Source: Rattus norvegicus (taxonomy: Eukaryota > Chordata > Mammalia > Rodentia > Muridae). From it: 64,000 nt of DNA. The translations under genes were made by a program, and so were the position numbers. Position 1 is the first letter of the stretch. The number at the start of each line of letters is the position of its first letter. This document shows positions 1-11,624 of this stretch, piece by piece. The notes under the pieces are model-generated. The model was not told the origin of the DNA. It made no database searches and worked only from the letters and a program-made list of their open reading frames with translations. The stretch is from the NCBI RefSeq assembly GCF_036323735.1, contig NC_086020.1, forward strand, positions 122,019,710 to 122,083,709, in the 5' to 3' direction.

Positions 1-379
1 TTCTGTTGGTGAAGCTTGTATCTACAGCTCCTTTTCTTTTCTTTTGATTTTCTATGTCCAGGGTTGTTTCCATGTGTTCTTTCTTGATTGCTTCTATTTC
101 CATTTTTAATTCCTTCAACTGTTTGATTGTGTTTTCCTGGAATTCTTTCAGGGATTTTTGCGATTCCTCTCTGTAGGCTTCTACTTGTTCTCTAAGGGAG
201 TTCTTTATGTCTTTCTTGAAGTCCTCCAGCATCATGATCAAATATGATTTTGAAACTAGGTCTTGCTTTTCTGGTGTGTTTGGATATTCCGTGTTTGCTT
301 TGGTGGGAGAATTGGGCTCCGATGATGCCATGTAGTCTTGGTTTCTGTTGCTTGGGTTCCTGTGCTTGCCTCTCGCCAT
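1..379 (-). CDS. L1 ORF1p N-terminus (partial, open to the window edge)
   Basis: ORF1p is the RNA-binding trimeric chaperone of LINE-1. From ATG at 379 the frame is open for all 126 codons to the edge. It starts MARGKHRNPSNRNQDYMASS and then enters a Lys/Glu-rich heptad region (KEFQENTIKQLKELKMEIEA), which is the coiled coil. The RRM and C-terminal domains lie outside the window. With no stop or frameshift seen, this copy may be young, unlike the neighbouring copy B. Confidence 0.8.
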   Translation of the reverse strand, partial: MARGKHRNPSNRNQDYMASSEPNSPTKANTEYPNTPEKQDLVSKSYLIMMLEDFKKDIKNSLREQVEAYREESQKSLKEFQENTIKQLKELKMEIEAIKKEHMETTLDIENQKKRKGAVDTSFTNR

Positions 380-1107
380 CAGATTATCTCTAGTGTTACT
401 TTGTTCTGCTATTTCTGACTGTGGCTAGACTGTCCTATAACCTGTGTGTCAGGAGTGCTGTAGACCTGTTTTCCTGTTTTCTTTCAGCCAGTTATGGGGA
501 CAGAGTGTTCTGCTTTCGGGCGTGTAGTTTTTCCTCTCTACAGGTCTTCAGCTGTTCCTGTGGGCCTGTGTCTTGAGTTCACCAGGCAGGTTTCTTGCAG
601 GGGAAAAATTGGTCCTACCTGTGGTTCCAAGGCTCAAGTTTGCTCGTGGGGTACTGCCTAAGTCCTCTCTGCTGTGGCAGCAACCGGGAAAATCTGTGCC
701 GCTCCTTCCGGGAGCCTCCGTGCACCAGGGTTTCAGATGACGTTTGGTGTTTTCCTCTGGCGCCTGGATGTGCACAGAGTGCAGTCTCTTCTGGTTTCCC
801 AGGCGTGTCCGCCTCTCTGAAGGTTCAGCTCTCCCTCCCTCGGGATTTGGGTGCAGAGAACTGTTTATCCGGTCTGTTTCCTTCAGGTTCCGGCAGTGTC
901 TCAGGCGCAGGGGTCCTGCCGCTCCCGGGCCCTCCCCTACGGGAACCCAGAGGTCTTATACAGTTGTCTCTTGGGCCAGGGATGTGGGCAGGGGTGGGCA
1001 GTGTTGGTGGTCTCCTCCGCTCTGCAGCCTCAGGAGTGCCCACCTGATCAGGCGGTGAGGTCTCTCTCCCACGGGGTTTGGGAGCAGAGAGCTGCTGCGG
1101 TCCCATA
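380..1107 (-). promoter_or_regulatory. L1 5'UTR / internal promoter (copy A)
   Basis: GC-rich 728-bp leader of copy A. It contains a degenerate internal repeat: GGGATTTGGGTGCAGAGA at about 843 resembles GGGGTTTGGGAGCAGAGA at about 1074, spaced about 230 bp. That recalls the monomer-like promoter units of rodent L1. A 150-codon ATG frame runs antisense to L1 at 595-1047 (+). It is probably chance in GC-rich sequence. Confidence 0.65.
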
Positions 1108-1498
1108 AGGTTTCTTTTATGAATGTAGGTGTCCTTGCATTTGGAGCACAGATATTTAGGGTTGAGAGTTCATCTTGGTGGATTTTTCCTTTGATGAATA
1201 TGAAGTGTCCTTCCTTATCTTTTTTAATGACTCTTGGTTGAAAGTCAATTTTATTTGATATTAGAATGGCAACTCCAGCTTGTTTCTTTGGGTCATTTGC
1301 TTGGAAAATTGTTTTCTAGCCATTTACTCTGAGGTAGTGTCTGTCTTTGTCTCTGAGGTGTGTTTCCTGTAGGCAGCAAAATGCTGGGTCCTCTTTACAT
1401 ATCCAGTCTGTTAGTCTATGTCGTTTTATTGGGGATTTGAGTCCGTTGATGTTGAGAGATATTAAGGAATAGTGATTGTCGTTTTCTGTTATTTTCAT
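1108..1498 (-). pseudogene. L1 ORF2p endonuclease domain fragment (copy B)
   Basis: ORF2p supplies the endonuclease and reverse transcriptase for target-primed integration. From 1498 the frame begins MKITENDNHYSLISLNINGL, with the SLNINGL and LQETH motifs of the apurinic-type endonuclease. A stop interrupts after LRVNG at 1316-1318. The same frame then continues (QANDPKKQAGVAILIS) to about 1108, where copy A begins. Confidence 0.85.
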
Positions 1499-1687
1499 TG
1501 TTAGAGGTGGAATTATGTTTTGTTTGTTTGTCTCTCTTTTGGTTTCATTGCAAGGAAATTATATTCTTGCTTTCTGTACGGTATAGTTTCTCTCCTTGTG
1601 TTGGAGTTTTCTATCTATTATCCTTTGTAGGACTGGATTTGTAGAAAGATATTTCGTAAATTTGGTTTTGTCATGGAATATCTTGAT

Positions 1688-2627
1688 TTATCCATCTAGG
1701 TTAATTGAAAGCTTTGCTGGATACAGTAACTTGGGCTGGCATTTGTGTTCTCTTAGGGTCTGTATGACATCTGTCCTGGATAATCTGGCTTTCATAGTCT
1801 CTGGTGAGAAGTCTGGTGTAATTCTGCCTTTATATGTCACTTGACCTTTTCCCCTTACTGCTTTTAATGTTCTTTCTTTGTTTTGTGCATTTGGTGTCTT
1901 AACTATTATGTGATAGGAGAAATTTCTCTTCTTGTACAATCTATTTGGAGTTCTATAGGCTTCTTGTATGTTTATGGGCATCTCTTTCTTTAGGTTAGGG
2001 AAGTTTTCTTCTATAATTTTGTTGAAAATATTTCCTGGTCCTTTGAGCTGGGAGTCTTCACTTTCTTCTATACCTATTATCCTTAGGTTTGATTTTCTCA
2101 TTGTGTACTGGATTTCCTGTATGTTTTCGGCTAGGAGCTTTTTCCATTTTAAATTATCTTTGACGGTTGTGTTGATGTTTTCTATAGTATCTTCTGCCCC
2201 TGAGATTCTCTCTTCTATCTCTTGTATTCTGTTGGTGATGCTTGTGTCTATGGCTCCTTGTTTCTTCCTTTGGTTTTCTATATCCAGGGTTGTTTCCCTT
2301 TGTGCTTTCCTTATTGTTTCTGATTCCGTTTTCAATTCTTTCACCTGTTTGGTTGTGTTTTCCTATAATTCTTTCAGGGATTTTTGTATTTCCTCTCTAA
2401 TGGCTTCTACTTGTTTACTTGTGCTTTCCTGCATTTCTCTAAGGGAGTTCTTTATGTCTTTCTTAAAGTCCTCCATCATTATAAAAAAAATGTGATTTCA
2501 AATCTAAATCTTGCTTTTCTGGTGTGTTTGGATATCCAGTATTTGCTTTGGTGGGAGTACTGGGCTCTGATGATGCCAAGTAGTCTTGGTTACTGTTGCT
2601 TAGGTTCCTGCACTTGCCTCTAGCCAT
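1688..2627 (-). pseudogene. L1 ORF1p pseudogene (copy B)
   Basis: The start, MARGKCRNLSNSNQDY, is at 2627. The frame is lost near 2487 at a run of A/T, and an in-frame TAG lies at 2365-2363. From 2344 the frame is open for 218 codons through the coiled coil (IENQRKKQGAIDTSITNRIQ) and RNA-binding domain, then stops early at 1688. Full-length ORF1p continues some 40 residues more. Confidence 0.85.
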
Positions 2628-3140
2628 TGGGTTGTCTCTGGTGTTAGCTTGTCTTGCTGTTTCTGGGAGTGACTTGGCCCTGCTGTAGGCCTCTGTGTCA
2701 GCACTCCTCCAGAACTGTCTTCCTGTTTTCTTTCCGCCTTTCCTGAGAACAGGTGCTCTGCTCTCAGCTGTGGCGGAGTTCCTGGAGACTGTCTTCTGGC
2801 TGTAGGCACGGAATCAAAGGGTCCTGCCCCTGATTGCTCCTAGGTCCTTGCACCCAGGAGGCACAGTTGGTACTATGGCTTCCCTCTTGGGTCTGGACTG
2901 TGGCAGAGGGTAGTCTCCTCTGACTTCTCAGGAGTACCCACACTTCTGAGGGTCCAGCTTTCTCCCCCATGGGATTGGGGTGCAGGGAGCTCCAAACACA
3001 CCTTTTTATGTAGAACTGTGGAATCAGAGCAAACAGGAAGTAGCTCTGCAGTGACCTCACAACAGAAGTCACACAGGAGCACATAGTCAGCACTTTCCTC
3101 CACTGTGGCTTGGCGTTCTCCCTGCTGCTCTGAACTCTCC

Positions 3141-4928
3141 ATGGACTAATGAATGAATTAGCTAAGTCAATGTTAACACCAACAAAGTTCTTTTCTTGAA
3201 AAAGAAATGACAGATATCACCTTAAAACAGCTTATAATCTCAGACACGTTTAATTTTAAGCAGCCAGAAGAGCAGCTTACATTTACTTTTATAAGACAAG
3301 ATGTGTCCATTACAAGGCTTTCATGATCCAGGTTTGCACCAAAAATCCAATTCCTTTTTTTTTTTTTAAAACTCGGTGTCACTTAATAATGAAAGGCAAA
3401 CATCTTCCTTGAAACATTTTCTCAGCAGTTAGGTCAGCCACTAACAGGCGATGTGCCCACCTCTGCCGTCAGGAGACTATACCAACTGGCCTACGTCCTG
3501 GCCCTCTCTCAAACCTAGGCTTGAGGTCAGCTCTACCCAAAGCATGTGCTTAAAAAGATGATCTTAGGAAGGGTGCAAGCTCAAAGGCTAGCATCAGGAC
3601 ATGGTGATAAGTTAGGGGCGTTCTGACTCACTCGTAGGGAACAGAACTCGTGGGCGTGCTCCCCTGGCTGTCTTGGCTTGTGGACTTCTTGCTTATTTCT
3701 TCTTCTTAGGCCTCTGCTTGTCTTCCTACAGAGAAAATGCCACAGCCACATGACAGGAAGAGTTTTCCATAGCTCACAGTTATGTAACTACAGATACAGA
3801 ATTTTTTAAATCTCACTAATTCCAGACCCTACAGGACCCAGAACAAACCCTGAGTCACCTGGGTAGGGTCTGCGCACACTTTGGGCGACCAGTTGTTCCA
3901 GGGCCTTGGTTATCATAAACAAATCAGTGTCGCTAAGGCTCTGCTCCTGGTGTTAGGGAGACGCACAGATGTCTCACCACACAAGCAGGGACTGCAGGAG
4001 GGAGCACTGTGCTGAGACCTGCCAACAGCAGAGAGACCGAAGTCGCAAAACACACAGGAATGTAAGCATGAGGAGATGAGCTGGGACAGGACGCACAGGC
4101 TTCAGTGGGTCCACGCGTATGGTAGACGCTCCCGACTTGATGGTCGTTAGCTACTGTCGCTTCCTTCCCATGAAAGTTTGCTCTTGTAAGCTACCCATGG
4201 CTTATCGCTGATTTGTATACCCAGAAGCCACCCGACTCCCCTCGGCTCCTTTGAGTGAATGTCATCTGCTGTTGGGCTTTCTTTCCTCCACGGTGCGTGC
4301 ATATCTCAGCTGTCTCTGAAACCTGTTCTGATCCGCTGCGGTCGTTTTGAACCACAAATTCTGATCATTTCAATTTCAATGAATAGTCTCCCCTTTTATG
4401 ACACGTGGTCTTATTTGCATAATTTTGACTGAGCTCATGAAAACAGCCTTTGTTCATTTCAGTTCCTAGAGATGAGCCTGCCATTAAATTCTGTGTGGAT
4501 CTCCTTATTCCCAAGGTTTTGGTAGAAAGCTCGACCTATCTGCCTCATGGCTTTACTCTACTGAGGTCAGGCTCCCTCAGGAACTCATGGTAGAGCTGGG
4601 CTGAAGGGCTCACAAGAGAGCCCAGAGCAAGAGACATATTAGCAGGGAGGGAAAGAACATAAATTATACTCAACACTCAGTGGCAGAGCCAAATCCTGCT
4701 TTACTTTGTTCTAGAGGCTCAACCTACCCCAAGAGCCAGCGACATGGTAAAGAGTCCAGACTCAGAGACTGCCCAGCAGCATCAATCACACCTACTACAC
4801 TCAAAATCCACCTCTTCCACAGGATGTTGGGAGAATGTCTGACTTCCTCTGGGGCTGAGATGTGCTCTTCCAGGATGGTTCTGCCCATAAGCATACATAG
4901 GACTAGCCCCAGTGCCTGCAGAAGCACA
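3141..4928. other. Intergenic, no gene recognised
   Basis: Mixed-composition unique sequence. A (T)n stretch lies at about 3354-3368. A lysine-rich tail-like reading at about 3730-3690 (-) was considered and rejected. Confidence 0.5.
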
Positions 4929-4983
4929 CTCCCTCCCTCCCTCCCTCCCTCCCTCCCTCCCTCCCTCCCTCCCTCCCTCCCTC
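4929..4983. repeat. (CCCT)n tetranucleotide array
   Basis: About thirteen uninterrupted CCCT units. Confidence 0.97.
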
Positions 4984-5796
4984 TGTAAACTGTGCTGCTC
5001 TGGCCTTCCCTGACTCCTCTCCACTATTCTAAGCACTTCCTTTCCTTTCAGTTTTAGTGAATCTTTGATGTTGGATCAGATACTAGGGAAATCCTGCTCT
5101 TCTAGGGCACCAAAGCAGCCCTGCTGTGTTTTTTGAATATTTCCTGTTGCTTTTCTGGGGATTCCTCCCTGGTGAGATCCAGGTCATTATATCCAGGTTC
5201 TTTCTATAGAACAAAAACCAGGTTCTTATTGCTACTGGTTTTTTGTTCTTATCTAAAGACAGCCTTGCAAACCTGATTTTATCTGTTTTCTATAAAAAGC
5301 CATAGAGTTTGGGAAGGGCTAAATAATAATGACAATTTGCTTCTGGAGCTGAGCAGCGGTCATAACATACTCTCTTTGCTAGCATCATTAGGGATCAGAA
5401 TGTTACCTCTACATCCCACAGCCAAACAAAGCCTTCAGGAAACACCCAGCTGTGCCAACTTAGAGGGTCTCACTCCCACTAACTGGGGGACTTAGTCAAT
5501 AGATGTATATTTATACAGAGAATGGCTTCCTTTAATGTCCAGAGGTCTCCTTACTCTGTATCTCCTTATAATACTGCCTGAAACAGTTCATTCTAAGAAA
5601 CACTGCATAATCGTAAGTGGTTTGTGTCTTGTATCCAAAAGGGGCCTTAATCAAGCACAAGACATTTCAGAAGACATGTCGCAGGACCCTGTTATGGAAC
5701 TGAAGACTTCATGGAAGCCCTGGTATGGATATAGATTTATCTGTCAGGAGAGAGGTAGGAAGGGAGACAAGGAGGGAAGAACAGAGGACAAAAATT
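4984..5796. other. Intergenic, no feature seen
   Basis: Unique AT-balanced sequence. The open frames are short and match nothing I know. Confidence 0.5.
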
Positions 5797-6832
5797 AACA
5801 AGCTTCCCCAACATATAAAAAAGACACATGCTCCACTATGTTCATAGCAGCCTTATTTATAATAGCCAGAAGCTGGAAAGAACCCAGATGCCCTTCAACA
5901 GAGGAATGGATACAGAAAATGTGGTACATCTACACAATGGAATATTACTCAGCTATCAAAAACAATGCCTTTATGAAATTCACAGACAAATGGTTGGAAC
6001 TGGAAAATATCATCCTGAGTGAGCTAACCCAATCACAGAAAGACATACATGGTATGCACTCATTGATAAATGGCTATTTGCCCAAATGCTTGAATTACCC
6101 TAGATGCATAGAACACATGAAACTCAAGACGGATGATCAAAATGTGAATGCTTCACTCCTTCTTTAAAAGGGGAACAAGAATACCCTTGGCAGGGAATAG
6201 AGAGGCAAAGATTAAAACAGAGACAGAAGGAACACCCATTCAGAGCCTGCCCCACATGTGGCCCATACATATACAGCCACCCAATTAGACAAGATGGATA
6301 AAGCAAAGAAGTGCAGGCCGACAGGAGCCAGATGTAGATCTCTCCTGAGAGACACAGCCAGAATACAGCAAATACAGAGGCGAATGCCAGCAGCAAACCA
6401 CTGAACTGATAATAGGACCCCCGTTGAAGGAATCAGAGAAAGAACTGGAAGAGCTTGAAGGAGCTCGAGACCCCATATGTACAACAATGCCAAGCAACCA
6501 GAGCTTCCAGGGACTAAGCCACTACCCAAGGACTATACATGGACTGACCCTGGACTCTGACCTCATAGGTAGCAATGAATATCCTAGTAAGAGCACCAGT
6601 GGAAGGGGAAGCCCTGGGTCCTGCTAAGACTGAACCCCCAGTGAACTAGACTGGTGGGGGGAGGGCGGCAATGGGGGGAGGATGGGGAGGGGAACACCCA
6701 TAAAGAAGGGGAGGGGGAGGGATTAGGGGGATGTTTGCCCAGAAACCGGGAAAGGTAATAACAATTGAAATGTAAATAAGAAATACTCAAGTTAATAAAG
6801 AAAAATAAGCTAGCGTATACCTTTATACCCAA

Positions 6833-6865
<33 letters not shown>

Positions 6866-6871
6866 AAGCTT
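5797..6871 (+). mobile_element. 5'-truncated L1 (copy C) with poly(A) and target-site duplication
   Basis: Plus-strand L1 3' end. It contains the ORF2 C-terminus, the full 3'UTR with a G-rich polypurine stretch (about 6650-6725), and a 31-bp poly(A) (6834-6864). A 9-bp direct repeat AACAAGCTT flanks it at 5797-5805 and 6863-6871. Confidence 0.9.
5818..6167 (+). pseudogene. L1 ORF2p C-terminal fragment (copy C)
   Basis: An open frame covers the conserved end of ORF2p (MFIAALFIIARSWK, WYIYTMEYYSAIKNN, LTQSQKDIHGMHS). It runs past the usual GY end into 3'UTR before stopping at 6167. The reverse transcriptase and endonuclease are absent through 5' truncation, so it cannot retrotranspose itself. 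Confidence 0.88.
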
Positions 6872-9800
6872 GTGAAGCACATTTTCCTGAGTTCCTTCCT
6901 GCCAAGCCTGATGACTGGTTTCTTCCCCTTCACTGCCCCCCTGTGGTAAAGTGCCGTTAGTGCTTCGGTAGAAAGAGGAAGTAAAGGAGACACAGGGATG
7001 AAGGGAGGTCAGGTTCCCAAGAGCAGCTGCCAGCTTTCAAGGAGCTCATGGGGAATCCTGCCCTTGCAGAGCTTCCTGTTCTTTGCTTTGTGGCCCTGTG
7101 AGAGGCGGCAACTGCTGCTGCTCCATCTTGACCCTTGCATTCCTCATCAGTTCTGAGCAGCATATCCTAAGATAGATGACACCGTCCACAATGTTAGCAA
7201 CGGGCCTCAGGAGCCCGCAGGAAGGAAGCAGCCCTGGACACGCCCAAAGGAGGCCCTGTCGTTGTTAGCGATGCACACCAGTCTCCTGTGAGACACAGAA
7301 CGCCTCAGTGAGCGTCACATCCAAAGGGACATTTGAAAGAACAAAAGAAGACCAGAAATAATTCTGAAGAGGGAATGGAAGCTGGCAAGGGACATTGGGA
7401 CACTTCTTTCAAGTTTCCTCCTCTGCTAAGAGAAATCTACAAAGACAGGGAATTGCGTTATTTCCGTCTGGTTTGGACATAGTATTCCAAGCAGTTTTTC
7501 GCAGTAACTCTGGACTCATAAACACAAGGTTGGAGAGCATAGCGTGTGTCCTGGGTTCTCTCTAGGAGCAAGTTCCTGTATTAGTAGCTCACACTGTCAG
7601 GGGAGACCTCTCCTGGAGGGTGCAAATACTTCAGTGTGTCTGGTTTCTGGAGTGAAAAATAATGTCTTGTGCAAATGCACTAATATTCTTCAAAAACTAG
7701 GAAGGTATCAGTGCTAGAAAGGTTAACTATTGAGTGCAAACTAGCTTTTGGATGTTGTATTCCTTCTTAATAAAATTTTACTAAAACTACTAGCCTGAAA
7801 ATAAACCAGATACTACAAATATACCCATGTTTGAAGGCTGACTGAAAGGTGTATGGTTTGGAGCAGGTTGTGTCAGTGGGCAGGTCCCACACCTCTCCAA
7901 ACACATTCTTAGTCAACACTTTCCTGCTCTGAGATGAGGACTAAGGAGCCTGGGGTGCTCAGATATACCCAGGCTTTGCTCTGTAAGCAGACTGTGGTTT
8001 CTGGGGACCCCAGCAGAACCCCACAGCCCTCTACCTTACACTTTGCTCTAGAAACCTAAGGGTCCTGTTGTGATTTATAAAGTGACATCTTGGGGTTCTG
8101 GAGGTGACCCAGAATGTGTTCTTGCTCAAACAGAGTTAGGAAGAAAGGCAGCTCTGGGACTGGTGGCCCAAACACACAAGGTGTGGTCGTCTCCCCAGAC
8201 AACTGCTCTTCAGCAAGCTTGAGATTTCTCCTCAGAGAACAGAGTCCTTTCATGTGGGCAAAGAAAGACTTTATCAGCCTTGATGCTTCTGAAATGCTTC
8301 GTGGGAGGGAAAGAGTCAGGCTACAATGGGGCAGAATTTACAACAGTGAAATCACATTTTGGCAAGTTCTCTCAATTCGAGGGGCCTCTGAGCCACTAGA
8401 GATGTCTCACAGATAGTCAGTGTTCACCTGCTGGCTGGCCTCCAACGGCAATGAGGCCCAGGGAGGGGAAGTCGGGCAGACTCCTGAATCAAGGTTTGGG
8501 TGATATGCATCATGCTCTTGATCACATGTCCAACTAGGTTCTTAGAGGACACGGTTTGGGAACTTTGATGTGTGTGTCTAAAGCCTCATTCGGAGGGAAG
8601 TCAGGTGGTGTCTGTCTCACCTGGTGCAGTGGGCAGTGGGGCTGTAACAACTGCCCAGTCACTATCCCGAAGCAGCCTTTGTGCTTAATGCTAAGGTCAC
8701 TTGTAGTTTATAAGTAGCTCTGCTTGTTCACATGGATGCAGAGAAATCCACTTAACAGCCCCAGGTATACAACTGGAGACTCATCTGTGCTTGAGCCAAG
8801 CCTTTTCCAGAATACAGATGGGTCTGTCTGGAGAGAAAAGGGGAAGATGGCAGGAATATGAAGATCGGAAGGACTGACAGAAAAACAAAATGACAGACAG
8901 TAAGGGGCCAAGATGGATTTCATGAACGAAGGCAGAATGCAGAGCGCATCATCTTGGGTTTGGGTAATCCATCTCTTTCTGCTCCTTGTATGAAATGAAG
9001 CCAATGCCACATCAAAGAAAAAATCTTGCAGTTTAACGATCCTGAAAGCGTATGCCATTTTTAAATCTGTGTGTTCAACACAGAAATGTCTCTTTTTTTT
9101 TTAGTCTCAAGAAACACATAACTGCATATCTTCCAATTAAAAGACTCACAGAAAGAAAAAACAAAGCATGTTTTGTTCTACCCCACAGGCTCATGTGTGC
9201 AACTGAGACCTGATGCCCATTGCAGGGAGACCTAAATGACACTTGGGATCCCCACCCCCATACCCCACCTTCCTGCCACCCCAGGCTCCTGCACTGTGGG
9301 TCAGCACTTCTGTAGGGTGACTTCCACAACTGGCAAGCCTTGGCATTGGGAGCGACTGGGAATCTTGGATTAAAAATGGAGAGGGAGAAAATGTAAGTGT
9401 ATGCTGGGTGAACACGAAAGGCAAAGGCCGATCGAGTGTGTGTGTAGCTTGTATTGTTATGAGATCTCACTGGGGACTCCTCTCAGCTCCATGACCTTGT
9501 TTTCTCTGTTGAATGAGTTCATATGAGACATAAAGTGGGGTATAGAACAGAGGGCAATCAGAGATAATTACAGAGACAAGGGACAAGAGTGGCCAGCGGT
9601 CAGAGAGACCACTGTGAAGGGAAAAGTGTGTAGTATGGACGTGGACATTGAACAGGTGTGTTCACGAAGGCTTTATACTATTCTCAAAAGCTTCTGAAAA
9701 CATATTTTACTATCCAGTCGACTGACAGGCCCATTTGGGTTCACTCTTCAAGGGGAGAGACAGTGGTATGTCTTTGTCTTTTTTATCAGAAAGCCTAATT

Positions 9801-9876
9801 CCTCCCAGGCCAGAGATGAGACAGAGATCCCATTCTGTTGACCAAAAATCATGTAGTGGAGTAAACTCATAAGAAT
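6872..9876. other. Intergenic, about 3 kb without recognisable repeat or gene
   Basis: Mostly unique sequence on both strands. ORFs of up to 131 codons (for example 9470-9075 (-)) show no family features. A (T)8 run lies at about 9095. Confidence 0.5.
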
Positions 9877-10225
9877 TAAAGAAAGAGAACAACAATATCA
9901 ACCAACCAGACTCCACCAGAGCTCCCAGGGAGTAAACCACCAACCAATGAGTGCACATGGAGGGACCCATGATCCAGCCTCATATGTAGCAGAGAATGCC
10001 ACTGTTTGGCATCAATAGGAGGAGAAACCCTTGATCCTGTGAAGGCTCATTTCCCCAAGGTAGGGGAATGCCAGGAAGTTGAGGTGGGAGTGGATGGGTG
10101 GGAGTGGGAGCATCTTCATAGAAGCAGGGGCAGGGGGTACGGGAGAGGCGGGAAAGGGGATAACAGGGTCACATTTGAAATGTAAATATATATATATTTT
10201 CCAGGAAAAATAAAATTTAAAAAAG
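9877..10225 (+). mobile_element. Old L1 3'UTR fragment (copy D)
   Basis: Diverged plus-strand L1 3' end. It has the CCAGAGCTCCCAGGGA and CCTCATATGTAGCAGAGAATG landmarks and a G-rich stretch (10080-10160). An A-rich tail follows AATAAAATTT. Confidence 0.7.
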
Positions 10226-10557
10226 TATATTCCTTCAAAAGGATAGAAAAAAATGAATTAAAGAAAGAAAAGCATCTATAAAAACAGCCATATTTACCCA
10301 GAGGAAGCAGGCTGCTCTGAATGGGCCTCAGTAAAGCACAGTCACCTGCACTTTTCTCCCTTCTGTGCAGTTTTAAATCTTGAGGGACAATTGTGAATCT
10401 TCCCTCATCCTTAAAATTAGTGGTGCCAGAGACACAGGGCCCAAAGACAATTATGAAGGAGGGACCTCATCCTCAATTACTTTTTGCCCTAGAGTCTCTA
10501 TCTACCCTACCTGAAACTCTGTTGACATTTAAGGAGACGCTTACAAATGTTTCCTTT
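10226..10557. other. Intergenic, no feature seen
   Basis: Short unique interval between two L1 3' ends. Confidence 0.5.
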
Positions 10558-10844
10558 AAGATTATTTTTCTGGACTGACCCTGGACTCTGACCCCATAAG
10601 TAGCAATGAATATCCTAGTAAGAGCACCAGTGGAAGGGGAAGCCCTGGGTCCTGCTAAGACTGAACCCCCAGTGAACTAGACTATGGGGGGGAGGGCGGC
10701 AATGGGGGGAGGGTTGGGAGGGGAACACCCATAAGGAAGGGGAGGGGGGAGGGGGATGTTTGCCCAGAAACCGGGAAAGGGAATAACACTTGAAATGTAT
10801 ATAAGAAATACTCAAGTTAATAAAAAAAAAAGATTATTTTTCTG
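10558..10844 (+). mobile_element. Very short L1 3'-end insertion (copy E) with 15-bp target-site duplication
   Basis: About 257 bp of L1 3'UTR (10573-10829) ending in a short poly(A). It is nearly identical to the end of copy C. A perfect 15-bp duplication, AAGATTATTTTTCTG, flanks it at 10558-10572 and 10830-10844. This is a heavily 5'-truncated, recent insertion. Confidence 0.93.
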
Positions 10845-11624
10845 TGCAGTGTGGATTAGCCAAGTTTTCAAAAACATGAATCTAGTGAGATCTTGGTAAA
10901 ATATATTTAGTTTTCCTAACATTTCAGAAGGGTAAAGGAGCTCTGAGATGTCCTAACTGGTGTGTCCAGGCTTTTGACATTGCAGTACAACACCCTCCAG
11001 TACAAAGCTCGCACTTCAGAACATCATCATTGAATTATGAAAAAATAGGAACATGTCTTATTATGTCTCAACTAGTTTACAATTTTGAGTTGGACCACAT
11101 TCATATCGCTCCTTCACCTGTGGTCTACAGGTTGGACATGCCTAGTGCATGCTGGGTGGTGGGGTTCTAAAAGATATCAGAAAAAGGTAATTTGAAGGAT
11201 GGGTCAGCCTGCTGATGTTGGTAGATATTGGGGTCAATGGGAAGTGTCCTTGTATCCCAGAACAAAGAACGGGACAGGGACATGTGGATGGCAGCAAGCA
11301 AAACAGAGGGAGGAGGCAGAACACTCAACTGCCCTATCATACAAAGGATGGGAATTATCATACAAAGATGTCATTCTGTGCTTTGGAGGTCATTCGAATA
11401 GCCTTGGTTCCTCAGACATTCTCAGCCTGTCACATAGAGATCTAAACACAAATTCAAGCATCCATGCCTTGTGGCATCTTAACTCCCTTCCACCCCAGTG
11501 TGTGTTAGTAGGTCACCTGCAGACAATCGGGATTGCCTCTGCTCCTGGGCCAATGGTTAGCCCGAGCTGGACTTCCTTTCAAGCCCTCCCCTTTGTCCAT
11601 AGACTTTCCTCACAGGCTAACTTC
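10845..11624. other. Intergenic, no feature seen
   Basis: Unique sequence. A 219-codon frame at 11199-11858 (+) runs into antisense L1 and looks fortuitous. Confidence 0.45.

Larger units (their letters stand above)
1..1107 (-). mobile_element. L1 LINE (copy A), 5' end, continues past the window edge
   Basis: Antisense L1 5' terminus. ORF1 runs from ATG at 379 toward position 1, with a 5'UTR from 380 to about 1107 that begins TGGGACCGCAGCAG on the minus strand. It abuts the ORF2 endonuclease region of a second L1, so it inserted into that element. The body and 3' end lie outside the window. Confidence 0.9.
1108..3140 (-). mobile_element. L1 LINE (copy B), 5' region, interrupted by copy A
   Basis: Antisense L1 with, from high to low coordinate, a 5'UTR (about 3140-2628), ORF1 (2627-1688), the inter-ORF spacer, and the start of the ORF2 endonuclease domain (1498-1108). 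Copy A cuts it off within ORF2. ORF1 and ORF2 both carry breaks, so it is an older, dead copy. Confidence 0.88.

Noticed and set aside
3670..3745. Possible minus-strand terminal exon (TCTGTAG acceptor, then a frame ending KQRPKKKK)
   Set aside because: The polypyrimidine stretch is weak, no upstream exon was found, and I know no gene at this place with this end.
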